Of a stretch of 64,000 bases of DNA, positions 46,386 through 58,350 are shown piece by piece. This DNA comes from Streptomyces sp. PR69 (lineage in GTDB: Bacteria; Actinomycetota; Actinomycetes; Streptomycetales; Streptomycetaceae): NCBI RefSeq assembly GCF_026420845.1, contig NZ_JAOWCB010000007.1, positions 62,001-126,000 on the forward strand, read 5' to 3'. The number at the start of each line of letters is the position of its first letter. The first letter of the stretch is position 1. The position numbers were made by a program, and so were the translations under genes. Under the pieces are notes generated by a model. The model saw nothing but the letters and a program-made list of their open reading frames with translations, made no database searches and was not told where the DNA came from.

Positions 46386-46694
46386 GTGACGACCACCAGC
46401 TCCAAGGTTGCCATCAAGCCGCTTGAGGACCGTATCGTGGTCCAGCCGCTCGACGCCGAGCAGACCACGGCCTCTGGCCTGGTCATTCCGGACACCGCCA
46501 AGGAGAAGCCCCAGGAGGGCGCTGTCCTGGCCGTGGGCCCGGGCCGTTTCGAGAACGGCGAGCGCCTGCCGCTCGACGTCAAGGTCGGCGACGTCGTGCT
46601 CTACAGCAAGTACGGCGGCACCGAGGTGAAGTACAACGGCGACGAGTACCTCGTCCTCTCCGCTCGCGACGTGCTCGCGATCATCGAGAAGTAA
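46386..46694 (+). CDS. groES: Co-chaperonin GroES
   Basis: This is a 102-aa GroES with [47 protein letters not shown], the mobile loop included, and the ending [15 protein letters not shown]. It caps GroEL. The GTG at 46386 follows a GGGGGAGG site. It is under the two CIRCE elements and is followed 100 nt on by groEL1. Confidence 0.98.
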   Translation: MTTTSSKVAIKPLEDRIVVQPLDAEQTTASGLVIPDTAKEKPQEGAVLAVGPGRFENGERLPLDVKVGDVVLYSKYGGTEVKYNGDEYLVLSARDVLAIIEK

Positions 46695-46716
46695 TTCACC
46701 CGGCATTGCCGTGATC

Positions 46717-46768
46717 TGCGCCCCTGGCCCCCCGCGTACCTATGTAAGCCGGGCGCCGGGGGCGCAGT
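46717..46768 (+). other. Stem-loop in the groES-groEL1 gap
   Basis: CTGCGCCCC (46717-46725) pairs perfectly with GGGGCGCAG (46760-46768) across a 34-nt loop. It ends 26 nt before groEL1. It may be a processing or attenuation site that lets the two genes accumulate at different levels. Confidence 0.45.
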
Positions 46769-46785
46769 TCCATTGAGAGGACTGA

Positions 46786-48423
<1,638 letters not shown>

Positions 48424-48480
48424 CGCGCCTCCGGCGCGCTGTTGACGCCCGTCTCTGACGCACGTCGCGCCGCACGCCGA

Positions 48481-48518
48481 TGAGGCCCGGCACCCCGCTC
48501 ACGGGGCGCCGGGCCTCA
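48481..48518 (+). terminator. Terminator after groEL1
   Basis: TGAGGCCCGGC pairs with GCCGGGCCTCA, with inner CCCCG/CGGGG pairing. A T-containing run follows. It could also serve the convergent SDR gene. Confidence 0.8.
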
Positions 48519-48590
48519 CGGCTTTCCGCCCCGCTTTCCTCTGGGCCGTCGCTGACCGCCGTGCCCTGGACGGCGACGCCGCCGACAGCG

Positions 48591-49364
48591 CTACTGGGGC
48601 CCGTACTTGCGGCCTGTCCTGGAGGTGATCCCGCCGAGCAGGGCACGCGGCGTCAGCTTCACCACCCCCATCAGCGCCTTGTAGCGCGGGTCCGGAACCG
48701 ACAGGGTCTTGCCGCGCGCCAGGTCCGCCAGCGCCTCCGCGACCAGCTTGTCCGCGTCCAGCCACATCCACCCCGGGATGTTGTCTGTCCCCATCCCGGC
48801 CCGCTGGTGGAACTCGGTCCGCACAAAGCCCGGGCAGAGCGCCATCAGCCGCACCCCGGAACCGGCCATGTCCCGCGCCGCGCCCTGGGTGAACTGCACC
48901 ACCCACGCCTTGGACGCGCCATAGGTGCCGCGCGGCACGAACGCGGCGACCGAGGCCACATTGACCACCCCGCCCCGACCGCGCTCCCGCATCGACTCGG
49001 CCGCGGCCGAGGTCAGCCGCAGCACTGCCTCGCAGTGCACCTTCAGCATCGTCAGCTCATCGGCCATGGGCACCTCCAGAAAGCGCCCCTTGTTGCCGAA
49101 GCCCGCGTTGTTGACGAGCAGATCGACCGGCTCCCTGCGGTCGACGAGCCTGCGCTCGACCGCCGTGATTCCCTCCTCCGTCGCCAGATCGGCCGTCAGC
49201 ACCTCCGCCTCGATGCCATGCCGGTCGTGCAGCTCCGTGGCCTGTCGCTGAAGGCGCTCGGTGTCACGGGCCACCAGCACCAGGTTGTGGCCCTGAGACC
49301 CGAGCCGCCGGGCGAACGCGGCGCCGATCCCCGCGGTCGCTCCCGTAATCAGTGCAGTCGTCAT
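48591..49364 (-). CDS. SDR family oxidoreductase
   Basis: This is a 257-aa classical short-chain dehydrogenase. The cofactor motif is TGATAGIG, followed by NNAG. The catalytic Ser is in NVASVAAF and the catalytic YxxxK is in YGASK. R in VLVARD suggests NADP preference (inference). ATG 49364 begins the fold; the upstream ATG at 49403 would lie inside the multicopper oxidase gene. It is ten bases downstream of that gene and probably cotranscribed. The substrate is unknown. Confidence 0.9.
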   Translation of the reverse strand: MTTALITGATAGIGAAFARRLGSQGHNLVLVARDTERLQRQATELHDRHGIEAEVLTADLATEEGITAVERRLVDRREPVDLLVNNAGFGNKGRFLEVPMADELTMLKVHCEAVLRLTSAAAESMRERGRGGVVNVASVAAFVPRGTYGASKAWVVQFTQGAARDMAGSGVRLMALCPGFVRTEFHQRAGMGTDNIPGWMWLDADKLVAEALADLARGKTLSVPDPRYKALMGVVKLTPRALLGGITSRTGRKYGPQ

Positions 49365-49374
49365 AGGCGGCACG

Positions 49375-50889
49375 TTAGTGCCCCTCGTGACCCTCCGGGA
49401 CATGGACCCGGCCGGCCTTCTGCCCCTGGTCGACCACCACGAACTGGCCCATCATCCCCAGGTCCTCGTGGTACAGCAGATGGCAGTGGTACATATACGG
49501 AACGTCCGGATCTGGGGGTCCGTCGAACCGCATCGCCAGTTTCACGGTCGTGCGTCCGGGGACGAATATCGTGTCCTTCGCGCCGCGCAGCTCCGCCGGC
49601 GGCCGCTTGCCGTCCACCTCCAGCACCCGGAACTGCACGTCGTGCACATGGAAGTTGTGCGGAGTGCCGTGCTCATTGCGCACCGTCCAGGTCTCCGCGG
49701 TGCCGCGCGTGACCGTCTCGTCGATCCGGCCCATGTCCATCTTCTTGCCGTTGATGCCCGACGTCCGCAGCCCGAAGAACCGCCCCCGGACCGTGTCGGA
49801 GGCCTTCGGCAGCTCCAGTTCGCCCAGCCGGTCCGGGATCTCGGGTGAGGGACGCAGCTTCTGGCCGGCCCTCAGCTGGAGTATGTCGAAGGTGTCGTCG
49901 CCGCCGTTGAAGCGCTTCTGCCAGCCTTCTCCCAGATCCTGCGGCGGGAAGCTGCGCAGCACTGTCTTCTCGCCCGGCTCCATCCGTACGACGATCTCGG
50001 CGCGCTCGCCGGGCGAGAGCCGTATCCGGTCCATGGGCACGGCCTGCTCCAGCAGCCCGCCGTCCGTGCCGATCAGTGAGAACTCCCGGCCGTCGGAGAA
50101 TCCGAAGGCGTAGACACGCGCGGTCGAGGCGTTGAGCAGCCGCAGCCGCACCCGCTCGTCCCGGACCTCCCTATAGGGGTCGAGCGTGCCGTTGACCATC
50201 GTGCGGTCACCGAGGAAGCCGGTGTCGCTCATCAGCCGGTGCCCGTGATCGAACTCCGCTCCGTCGAACCGCACATCCTGGACGATGACCGGCAGATCGT
50301 CGACTCCGTAGGTCTTCGGCAGCGCAAGGCCCGAGGACCGCTCGTCGTCCAGCAGGAGCATCCCGGCCAGCCCGCGCTGCACATGCTTCTCCGTCTTGCC
50401 GTGCGGATGCGGGTGGTACCAGAGGGAGGCGGCGGGCTGATCCACCGTCCAGTGCGGCGTCCACGTCCGGCCGGGGGCGACCATCTGGTGCGGGCCCCCG
50501 TCCATGGCCGCGGGCAGATGCATCCCGTGCCAGTGCACGGTGGACGCCTCGCCGAGCCGGTTGGCGACCTTCACCTCGACCTTCTCCCCGCGTGCCGCCC
50601 GCAGCGTCGGACCGAGATAGTCGCCGTTGAAGCCCCAGGTCGGCGTCTTCTTCCCCCGTATGAACTCCTTGTGCCCGGACTGCATCGTCAGATCGAAGAC
50701 GCGTGTCCCGTCCGCTTTCACCCGCGACTTCGCGAGTGGCGGAACGGCCAGCTCGTTGCGGAACGTGGTTGAGCCGGCGGTGGACACCTTGGCGTCGGAG
50801 TACAGCCACACGGCCCCGCCGCCGAGCGCCAGGCCGGCGACGACGGCGACCGTCGTGACGAGAATGATGACGCGCTTGAGTCGGGACAT
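49375..50889 (-). CDS. Multicopper oxidase, membrane-anchored
   Basis: This is a 504-aa three-cupredoxin-domain oxidase with an N-terminal membrane segment (VIILVTTVAVVAGLALGGGAVWLY). All copper motifs are present: HWHG (119-122), HPHPHG (159-164), HNFHVHDVQF, and HCHLLYHEDLGMM with the type 1 Cys. It is of the CueO/SpoA-like bilirubin oxidase group and may oxidise Cu(I) or phenolics outside the membrane. The end is His-rich (EGHEGH). ATG 50889 has GGAG upstream. Confidence 0.93.
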   Translation of the reverse strand: MSRLKRVIILVTTVAVVAGLALGGGAVWLYSDAKVSTAGSTTFRNELAVPPLAKSRVKADGTRVFDLTMQSGHKEFIRGKKTPTWGFNGDYLGPTLRAARGEKVEVKVANRLGEASTVHWHGMHLPAAMDGGPHQMVAPGRTWTPHWTVDQPAASLWYHPHPHGKTEKHVQRGLAGMLLLDDERSSGLALPKTYGVDDLPVIVQDVRFDGAEFDHGHRLMSDTGFLGDRTMVNGTLDPYREVRDERVRLRLLNASTARVYAFGFSDGREFSLIGTDGGLLEQAVPMDRIRLSPGERAEIVVRMEPGEKTVLRSFPPQDLGEGWQKRFNGGDDTFDILQLRAGQKLRPSPEIPDRLGELELPKASDTVRGRFFGLRTSGINGKKMDMGRIDETVTRGTAETWTVRNEHGTPHNFHVHDVQFRVLEVDGKRPPAELRGAKDTIFVPGRTTVKLAMRFDGPPDPDVPYMYHCHLLYHEDLGMMGQFVVVDQGQKAGRVHVPEGHEGH

Positions 50890-50982
50890 GGCTCCAGACT
50901 CCCGGCCCGCGCTCGCGCGCACATCGGGGACGGCCCCCGAGCGATCCCCGAAACAACTCCCCGGACCCGTCGGGGATTTCCC

Positions 50983-51663
50983 CTACGAGTCGCCGTCGCC
51001 GTACTTCTCGACATAGGCGAGCGCGTCCCTGCGCAGGCCGGCGTGGAGCGCGTCCCCCGCGGCGAGCACCTCAGGCAGCAGCCTCCGCTCCAGCGTCTCG
51101 GCGCGGAACGCCTTCTGAACGGTCACGTCGTGGTCCGGACGGTGCACGATCTCGATCGGGTCGCCCGCGCGGATCTCGCCGGACTCGACGACCCGCAGAT
51201 ATGCCCCCGGCGCGGAGTCCTGGGTGAATCGTTTCACCCAGCCCTTCTCTCCCAGCCAGGCCGCGAACGTACGGCAGGGGACGCGGCCGCTGGTCACCTC
51301 CAGCACCAGATCCCCGCCGATCCGCCAGCGCTCGCCGATCTTCGCACCGGTCACGTCCACCCCGCTGACGGTGAGGTTCTCGCCGAACGCGCCATTGGGA
51401 AGCGGCCGGCCGAGCTCGCGCTCCCAGCGGTCGAGATCCTCGCGGGCGAAGGCGTAGACCGCCTGGTCCGAACCGCCGTGGTGGCGCAGATCGCAGATGG
51501 AGTCCCCGGCGAGGCCGCTGCCGCCCTGCCCCTTGGGCCCCGGTTCCGTCACCCGGACGGGGCCTTCCACGGGCCGCTTGTCGATCCCTGTCACGCCGAT
51601 GTCGGCGTAGGCGACGGCCTTGGGACGTCCCACGTTCACGGTCAGCAGCTGCCTGGGCTTCAT
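50983..51663 (-). CDS. MOSC domain protein (YiiM-like)
   Basis: This is a 226-aa MOSC protein. It has LTVNVGRPKAV, HGGSDQAVYAFAREDLDRWERELGRPLPNGAFGENLTVSG and the conserved Cys in TSGRVPCRTF. The family handles molybdenum-cofactor or sulphur chemistry; YiiM reduces 6-hydroxylaminopurine. ATG 51663 is the likely start, with GTG 51672 as an alternative. It is divergent from a LysR regulator, which probably controls it. Confidence 0.88.
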   Translation of the reverse strand: MKPRQLLTVNVGRPKAVAYADIGVTGIDKRPVEGPVRVTEPGPKGQGGSGLAGDSICDLRHHGGSDQAVYAFAREDLDRWERELGRPLPNGAFGENLTVSGVDVTGAKIGERWRIGGDLVLEVTSGRVPCRTFAAWLGEKGWVKRFTQDSAPGAYLRVVESGEIRAGDPIEIVHRPDHDVTVQKAFRAETLERRLLPEVLAAGDALHAGLRRDALAYVEKYGDGDS

Positions 51664-51743
51664 AACGGACACGCTAACCCTCACGCCCCAAGACAACCAA
51701 TCGATATCCTCACCAACACCCAAGGGTCCCTTATATTTAAGAG

Positions 51744-52643
51744 GTGATCGAAGCCCGTCATCTCCGCGTCCTGCGTGCCGTGGCCGCCACCGGGTCCTTC
51801 TCCGCGGCAGCCCGCGAGCTGGGCTGCACCCAGCCGGCCGTTAGCCAGCAGATGAAGGCGCTCGAAGCGTCCGCCGGCACACCGCTGCTGATCCGGACGG
51901 GCCGGGAAATGCGTCTGACGCAGGCGGGTGAGGCGCTGGTGCGCCACGCCGCGGGCATCCTCGCCGGGCTCACCGCCGCCGAGGAGGAGGTCGCCGCCAT
52001 CGCTGGGCTGCGCGCGGGCCGGGTGCGGCTGGTGTCCTTCTCCAGCGGCAGCTCCACACTGGTGCCGACCGCCCTGGCCGCCCTGCGTGCGGCGCATCCG
52101 GGCACCCGCGTCTCCCTCGTCGAGGCCGAGCCGCCGCGCTCGGTGGAGATGCTGCGCGAAGGCGACTGCGATGTGGCTCTCGCCTTCCGCTACTACGCCT
52201 CGGGCGCGGAGGCGGAGTGGGCGGATCTCGTGGTGCGACCGCTGCTCACCGACCGGCTCGTCGGACTGGTCCCCGAAGGGCACCGTCTCGCCGCCTCGGG
52301 GCAGGTCGCCATCGCGGAGCTGGCCGGCGAACCCTGGATCGCGGGCTGCCCGCGCTGTCGCCGCCAGCTGGTCCGGGTCTGCGAGGACGCGGGTTTCACC
52401 CCGCGCATCGATTTCGCCACCGACGACTACCCGGCGGTGATCGGACTGGTCGGCGCGGGACTCGGCGTGGCGGTGCTGCCCGAGCTGGCGCTGGAATCGG
52501 TGCGTCCCAAGGGGGCGTGCACCGTCTCCGTGGAACCCGCCGTCCACCGCGAGATCGTCGCCCTCACGCTCCCCGACCTGGCGCAGGTGCCGGCCGTCGC
52601 GGCCACCCTCGACCAGCTCACCGCCGCCGCGGGCCCCCGGTGA
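51744..52643 (+). CDS. LysR family transcriptional regulator
   Basis: This is a 299-aa LysR protein. The winged HTH is at the N-terminus (HLRVLRAVAATGSFSAAARELGCTQPAVSQQMKALE), and a periplasmic-binding-like effector domain follows. A short Cys motif in it (CPRCRR) is unusual and may be redox- or metal-sensitive. The GTG at 51744 has no proper ribosome site; AAGAG touches it, and an AT-rich TTATATTTAA lies just before, so a leaderless transcript is possible. The likely target is the divergent MOSC gene. Confidence 0.9.
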   Translation: MIEARHLRVLRAVAATGSFSAAARELGCTQPAVSQQMKALEASAGTPLLIRTGREMRLTQAGEALVRHAAGILAGLTAAEEEVAAIAGLRAGRVRLVSFSSGSSTLVPTALAALRAAHPGTRVSLVEAEPPRSVEMLREGDCDVALAFRYYASGAEAEWADLVVRPLLTDRLVGLVPEGHRLAASGQVAIAELAGEPWIAGCPRCRRQLVRVCEDAGFTPRIDFATDDYPAVIGLVGAGLGVAVLPELALESVRPKGACTVSVEPAVHREIVALTLPDLAQVPAVAATLDQLTAAAGPR

Positions 52644-52690
52644 CCTGGCTCAGCCGACCCGGCAGGCTCAGCTGACCAGGCCGACCTGAC

Positions 52691-52745
52691 CAGCCCGACC
52701 TGATCAGGCTGCGGTGATCAGGTCGGGCTGATCAGGCTGCGGTGA
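52691..52745. terminator. Long hairpin with direct repeats after the LysR gene
   Basis: A 16-bp perfect stem (52691-52706 with 52715-52730, loop GGCTGCGG) lies between convergent genes. TGATCAGGCTGCGGTGA occurs twice, at 52701 and 52729, with a 28-bp period. It is a likely bidirectional terminator that has partly duplicated. Confidence 0.7.
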
Positions 52746-52791
52746 CTCAGGGCTGGGATCGGGGCCACCGCCCGTGTCCGCAGGCCGGGGC

Positions 52792-53115
52792 TCAGCTCCG
52801 TCCCGCGCCCGTGCTGCTCGCGGCCGGAACCAGCCGGTGCCGGGCGCGCCCCATCAGTTCCTCGCGTTCGTCCTCGGTCAGCCCGCCCCACACGCCGTAC
52901 GGCTCCCGCACCGCCAGCGCATGGGCCGCGCACTCGGCGCGGACCGGGCACCTCATGCAGACCTCCTTCGCCGAGTTCTCGCGCGCACTCCGCGCTGCGC
53001 CACGCTCGCCCTCGGGGTGGAAGAAGAGCGAGCTGTCGACCCCACGGCATGCCGCGAGGAGCTGCCAGTCCCACAGATCGGCGTTGGGCCCCGGAAGACG
53101 GGAGAAATCTGCCAT
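52792..53115 (-). CDS. WhiB-like iron-sulphur regulator
   Basis: This is a 107-aa Wbl protein. The four cluster cysteines are in the pattern C-x29-C-x2-C-x5-C (LLAACRG ... VCMRCPVRAEC), followed by the GVWGG turn and a short basic helix. These proteins bind a [4Fe-4S] cluster and act with the principal sigma factor. ATG 53115 follows an AAGGGGA site; the longer frame is leader. Its place next to bldM matches other Streptomyces and suggests a developmental role, but the individual wbl name is not assigned. Confidence 0.93.
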   Translation of the reverse strand: MADFSRLPGPNADLWDWQLLAACRGVDSSLFFHPEGERGAARSARENSAKEVCMRCPVRAECAAHALAVREPYGVWGGLTEDEREELMGRARHRLVPAASSTGAGRS

Positions 53116-53223
53116 GGCGTGTCCCCTTGAAACCGTGCTGAGTGGATACAGGTGGATTGCAGGACAGGTCGGAAACGGCCGGATGCGAGTCGGATGCGGC
53201 ATCCGTCCATGCCCAACGACCGT

Positions 53224-53246
53224 ACATCTACTGTCTAAGTAGATGT
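53224..53246. promoter_or_regulatory. Palindrome upstream of the wbl gene
   Basis: There are perfect 8-bp arms with a 7-bp centre in an AT-rich pocket, about 110 bp upstream of the wbl start. It looks like an operator for a dimeric regulator; which one cannot be told. Confidence 0.5.
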
Positions 53247-53402
53247 AAATATGACTCATTGCGAATCTAGCCACAGACACTGGCAAAAGGGAAGAAAAGC
53301 CGCTGAATGGGGCATAGTCGCTGGACGGAAGGGCGTGTGAGCTGTGGCGCTCTTCTCCGCGCTCGACCCCTCACGTGGAGTGTTGAAGGCGGCCGGCCGA
53401 CC

Positions 53403-53430
53403 CGTAACTCTTTCGGGTGACCGTCGTTGA
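53403..53430 (+). promoter_or_regulatory. bldM promoter of sigma-BldN type
   Basis: CGTAAC (53403-53408) and CGTTGA (53425-53430) are exactly 16 bp apart. This matches the published sigma-BldN promoter of bldM in S. coelicolor as I remember it. The implied leader is about 118 nt. Confidence 0.85.
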
Positions 53431-53554
53431 GAGTGCGGAGGCGGTTGAAGGAAGAAGCCCTCGGGCACATGTCTGAGAGCGTCAACCGCACAGGTGACGA
53501 AACGTACCCAGCCTGGAGGCTCAAGGTGACGCGCATCAGCTGCGGAGGACGGCC

Positions 53555-54166
53555 ATGACTTCCGTCCTCGTCTGCGACGACTCCCCGCTTGCCCGAGAGG
53601 CGCTGCGCCGCGCGGTAGCGACCGTGCCCGGCGTCGAGCGCGTGACGACCGCGGCCAACGGCGAGGAAGTCCTCCGCCGCTGGGGCGCCGATCGCTCGGA
53701 TCTGATTCTGATGGACGTACGCATGCCCGGACTGGGCGGCGTCGAGACCGTCCGCCGGCTGCTCTCCGCCGACCCCGGCGCTCGGATCATCATGCTGACC
53801 GTGGCCGAGGACCTGGACGGCGTGGCGCTGGCCGTCGCCGCCGGGGCGCGCGGCTATCTGCACAAGGACGCCTCGCGCGCCGAACTGCGCGCGACCGTCA
53901 CCCAGGCGCTCGCCGACCCCACCTGGCGACTCGCCCCGCGTCGGCTGCGCTCCGCCGAGATGGGCGCCGCGCCCACGCTCACCGCGCGCGAGATCCAGGT
54001 GCTCGAAGGCATGAGCCACGGCCGGTCCAACGCCGAGATCGGCCGGGAGCTCTTCCTCTCAGAGGACACGGTGAAGACGCACGCCAGGCGGCTCTTCAAG
54101 AAGCTCGGCGCCTCTGACCGGGCGCACGCGGTGGCGCTCGGATTCCGCTGGGGACTCGTTCGCTAG
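53555..54166 (+). CDS. bldM: Response regulator BldM
   Basis: This is a 203-aa NarL/FixJ-type regulator of aerial mycelium formation and sporulation. The receiver (1-120) has CDDSPLAREALRRAVA, Asp54 in LMDVRMPG and Lys in LHKDASRAEL. The DNA-binding domain has LTAREIQVLEGMSHGRSNAEIGRELFLSEDTVKTHARRLFKKLGASDRAHAVALGFRWGLVR. In S. coelicolor BldM works without phosphorylation and can pair with WhiI. ATG 53555 is the start. The wbl neighbour is divergent, and an ECF sigma gene and guaB follow. Confidence 0.96.
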   Translation: MTSVLVCDDSPLAREALRRAVATVPGVERVTTAANGEEVLRRWGADRSDLILMDVRMPGLGGVETVRRLLSADPGARIIMLTVAEDLDGVALAVAAGARGYLHKDASRAELRATVTQALADPTWRLAPRRLRSAEMGAAPTLTAREIQVLEGMSHGRSNAEIGRELFLSEDTVKTHARRLFKKLGASDRAHAVALGFRWGLVR

Positions 54167-54241
54167 GCAGCGGGCAGCGGATCGGGATCTCGATCAGGGT
54201 CGGCCGAGTGGGCCGAGGACAAGCCGTAAGCGGGGGCGCTG

Positions 54242-54275
54242 CCGGCCCCGCCCGCCGCCGGGTGGGCGGGGCCGG
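54242..54275 (+). terminator. Terminator after bldM
   Basis: CCGGCCCCGCCC pairs perfectly with GGGCGGGGCCGG around a 10-nt loop, 76 nt past the stop. Confidence 0.75.
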
Positions 54276-54374
54276 CGGCGGCGGTGGGCATCCGTTTCCC
54301 GCGCGATGCCGCATCCTTGAGGGGTGGAGTTCCTCGGGGACGAGTCGGTCGAGCGGGAGGGGAGGGCGCACAGT

Positions 54375-56755
<2,381 letters not shown>

Positions 56756-56772
56756 CGGCACGCGCGCGTGAG

Positions 56773-56803
56773 GGGGCGGTCCCGGAGCATCCGGGACCGC
56801 CCC
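56773..56803 (+). terminator. Terminator after guaB
   Basis: A perfect 14-bp stem GGGGCGGTCCCGGA/TCCGGGACCGCCCC with a 3-nt loop (gca) lies 18 nt past the guaB stop. Confidence 0.85.
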
Positions 56804-56870
56804 AGACGTGTGCACGGGGGTTGTCGGGGATACTGGACCCGGCAGACGTAGAGGGAAAGGCCCACACAAC

Positions 56871-57995
56871 GTGACTGAGATCGAGATCGGGCGCGGCAAG
56901 CGCGGCCGCCGGGCGTACGCGTTCGATGACATCGCCGTCGTACCGAGCCGGCGCACCCGGGACCCCAAAGAGGTCTCGATCGCCTGGCAGATCGACGCCT
57001 ACCGCTTTGAGCTGCCGTTCCTCGCCGCCCCCATGGACTCCGTCGTCTCGCCGCAGACCGCGATCCGCATCGGTGAGCTGGGCGGGCTCGGCGTGTTGAA
57101 CCTTGAGGGACTGTGGACCCGGTACGAGGACCCGCAGCCGCTGCTCGACGAGATCGCCGGTCTTGAGGCGGATGAGGCGACCCGCCGGCTGCAGGAGATC
57201 TACGCCGAGCCGATCAAGGAAGAGCTGATCGGGCAGCGCATCAAGGAGGTGCGCGACTCCGGCGTGGTCACCGCCGCCGCGCTCTCGCCGCAGCGCACCG
57301 CGCAGTTCTCCAAGGCCGTCGTGGACGCGGGCGTGGACCTCTTCGTCATCCGCGGCACCACCGTCTCCGCCGAGCATGTCTCGGGCGCGGCCGAGCCGCT
57401 GAACCTGAAGCAGTTCATCTACGAGCTGGACGTGCCGGTCATCGTCGGCGGCTGCGCCACCTATACGGCCGCGCTGCACCTGATGCGCACCGGCGCGGCG
57501 GGCGTGCTCGTCGGCTTCGGCGGCGGCGCCGCGCACACCACGCGCAACGTCCTGGGCATCCAGGTGCCGATGGCGACGGCGGTCGCCGATGTGGCCGCGG
57601 CCCGCCGCGACTACATGGACGAGTCCGGCGGCCGGTATGTGCATGTCATCGCCGACGGCGGAGTGGGCTGGTCGGGCGATCTGCCGAAGGCCATCGCCTG
57701 CGGCGCGGACGCCGTGATGATGGGCTCCCCGCTGGCCCGCGCCACCGAGGCGCCGGGCAAGGGCCGCCACTGGGGCATGGAGGCGGTCCACGAGGACGTG
57801 CCGCGCGGCAAGCTGGTGGACCTGGGCGTCGTCGGCACCACGGAGGAGATCCTCACCGGGCCCTCGCACAAGCCGGACGGGTCGATGAACTTCTTCGGCG
57901 CGCTCAAGCGGGCGATGGCGACGACCGGCTACAGCGAGCTCAAGGAGTTCCAGCGGGTCGAGGTGACGGTCGCGGACTCCCAGCACCGCCGCTGA
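56871..57995 (+). CDS. guaB3: GuaB3 family IMP dehydrogenase-related protein
   Basis: This is a 374-aa TIM-barrel protein of the GuaB3 group, without CBS domains. It starts from GTG 56871 (TEIEIGRGKRGRRAYAFDDIAVVPSRRTRDPKEVS). The core has LAAPMDSVVSP. At the site where IMPDH has GPGSICTTR it has GFGGGAAHTTR (215-225), so the catalytic Cys is replaced, most simply by His222. Its role is therefore uncertain; IMPDH activity should not be assumed. It is downstream of guaB with its own terminator-separated unit. Confidence 0.92.
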   Translation: MTEIEIGRGKRGRRAYAFDDIAVVPSRRTRDPKEVSIAWQIDAYRFELPFLAAPMDSVVSPQTAIRIGELGGLGVLNLEGLWTRYEDPQPLLDEIAGLEADEATRRLQEIYAEPIKEELIGQRIKEVRDSGVVTAAALSPQRTAQFSKAVVDAGVDLFVIRGTTVSAEHVSGAAEPLNLKQFIYELDVPVIVGGCATYTAALHLMRTGAAGVLVGFGGGAAHTTRNVLGIQVPMATAVADVAAARRDYMDESGGRYVHVIADGGVGWSGDLPKAIACGADAVMMGSPLARATEAPGKGRHWGMEAVHEDVPRGKLVDLGVVGTTEEILTGPSHKPDGSMNFFGALKRAMATTGYSELKEFQRVEVTVADSQHRR

Positions 57996-58013
57996 CCGAC
58001 TTTCTCCGCTGGC

Positions 58014-58063
58014 TGTGGGGGGCCTCGCGCCGCGCCCCGGGGCACGACGCAAGGCCCCCCACA
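58014..58063 (+). terminator. Hairpin terminator after guaB3
   Basis: TGTGGGGGGCCT (58014-58025) pairs perfectly with AGGCCCCCCACA (58052-58063), 18 nt after the stop. Confidence 0.7.
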
Positions 58064-58210
58064 ACCGGGGCTGCGCCCCAGACCCCGGCCGGGGTACCCC
58101 CAGACGGGGCTGGGGGAGGTAGCCGGGGGAGCTTGAGGACACGCCCGAGGGCCGCACAAGGGCGCGGGGCGGCAGCCCCGCATTTCCTCCTCCCGAAGAG
58201 GGCTGGGCGC
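58064..58210. repeat. Dispersed GC-rich element, copy 2
   Basis: This fills much of the 355-bp gap between convergent guaB3 and the dehydrogenase. GGGGTACCCCCAGACGGGGC to CTTGAGGACACG (58093-58143) is close to 43643-43692. Smaller hairpins occur throughout. No gene is supported in 58064-58350. Confidence 0.65.
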
Positions 58211-58350
58211 GGAGCCCCCACGTGCACTGACAGTTCCTCTCGGTCTCCGCCGGGCAGCTTTCCGCAGGTCACCGGCACAGGACCGCTAGGCAGGGAAACG
58301 GCATCGCCCCCAGGGCGCAGTGGAGGGATGGGGAAGACGCCTCAGGACCC

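Larger units (their letters stand above)
53116..53554. other. Divergent control region between wbl and bldM
   Basis: This is 439 bp without genes. It holds a 23-bp palindrome, ACATCTAC-tgtctaa-GTAGATGT (53224-53246), on the wbl side and the sigma-BldN-type promoter of bldM on the other. GTAAATATGAC at 53245-53255 recurs at 59685. The leader of wbl is about 105 nt or more. Confidence 0.7.
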
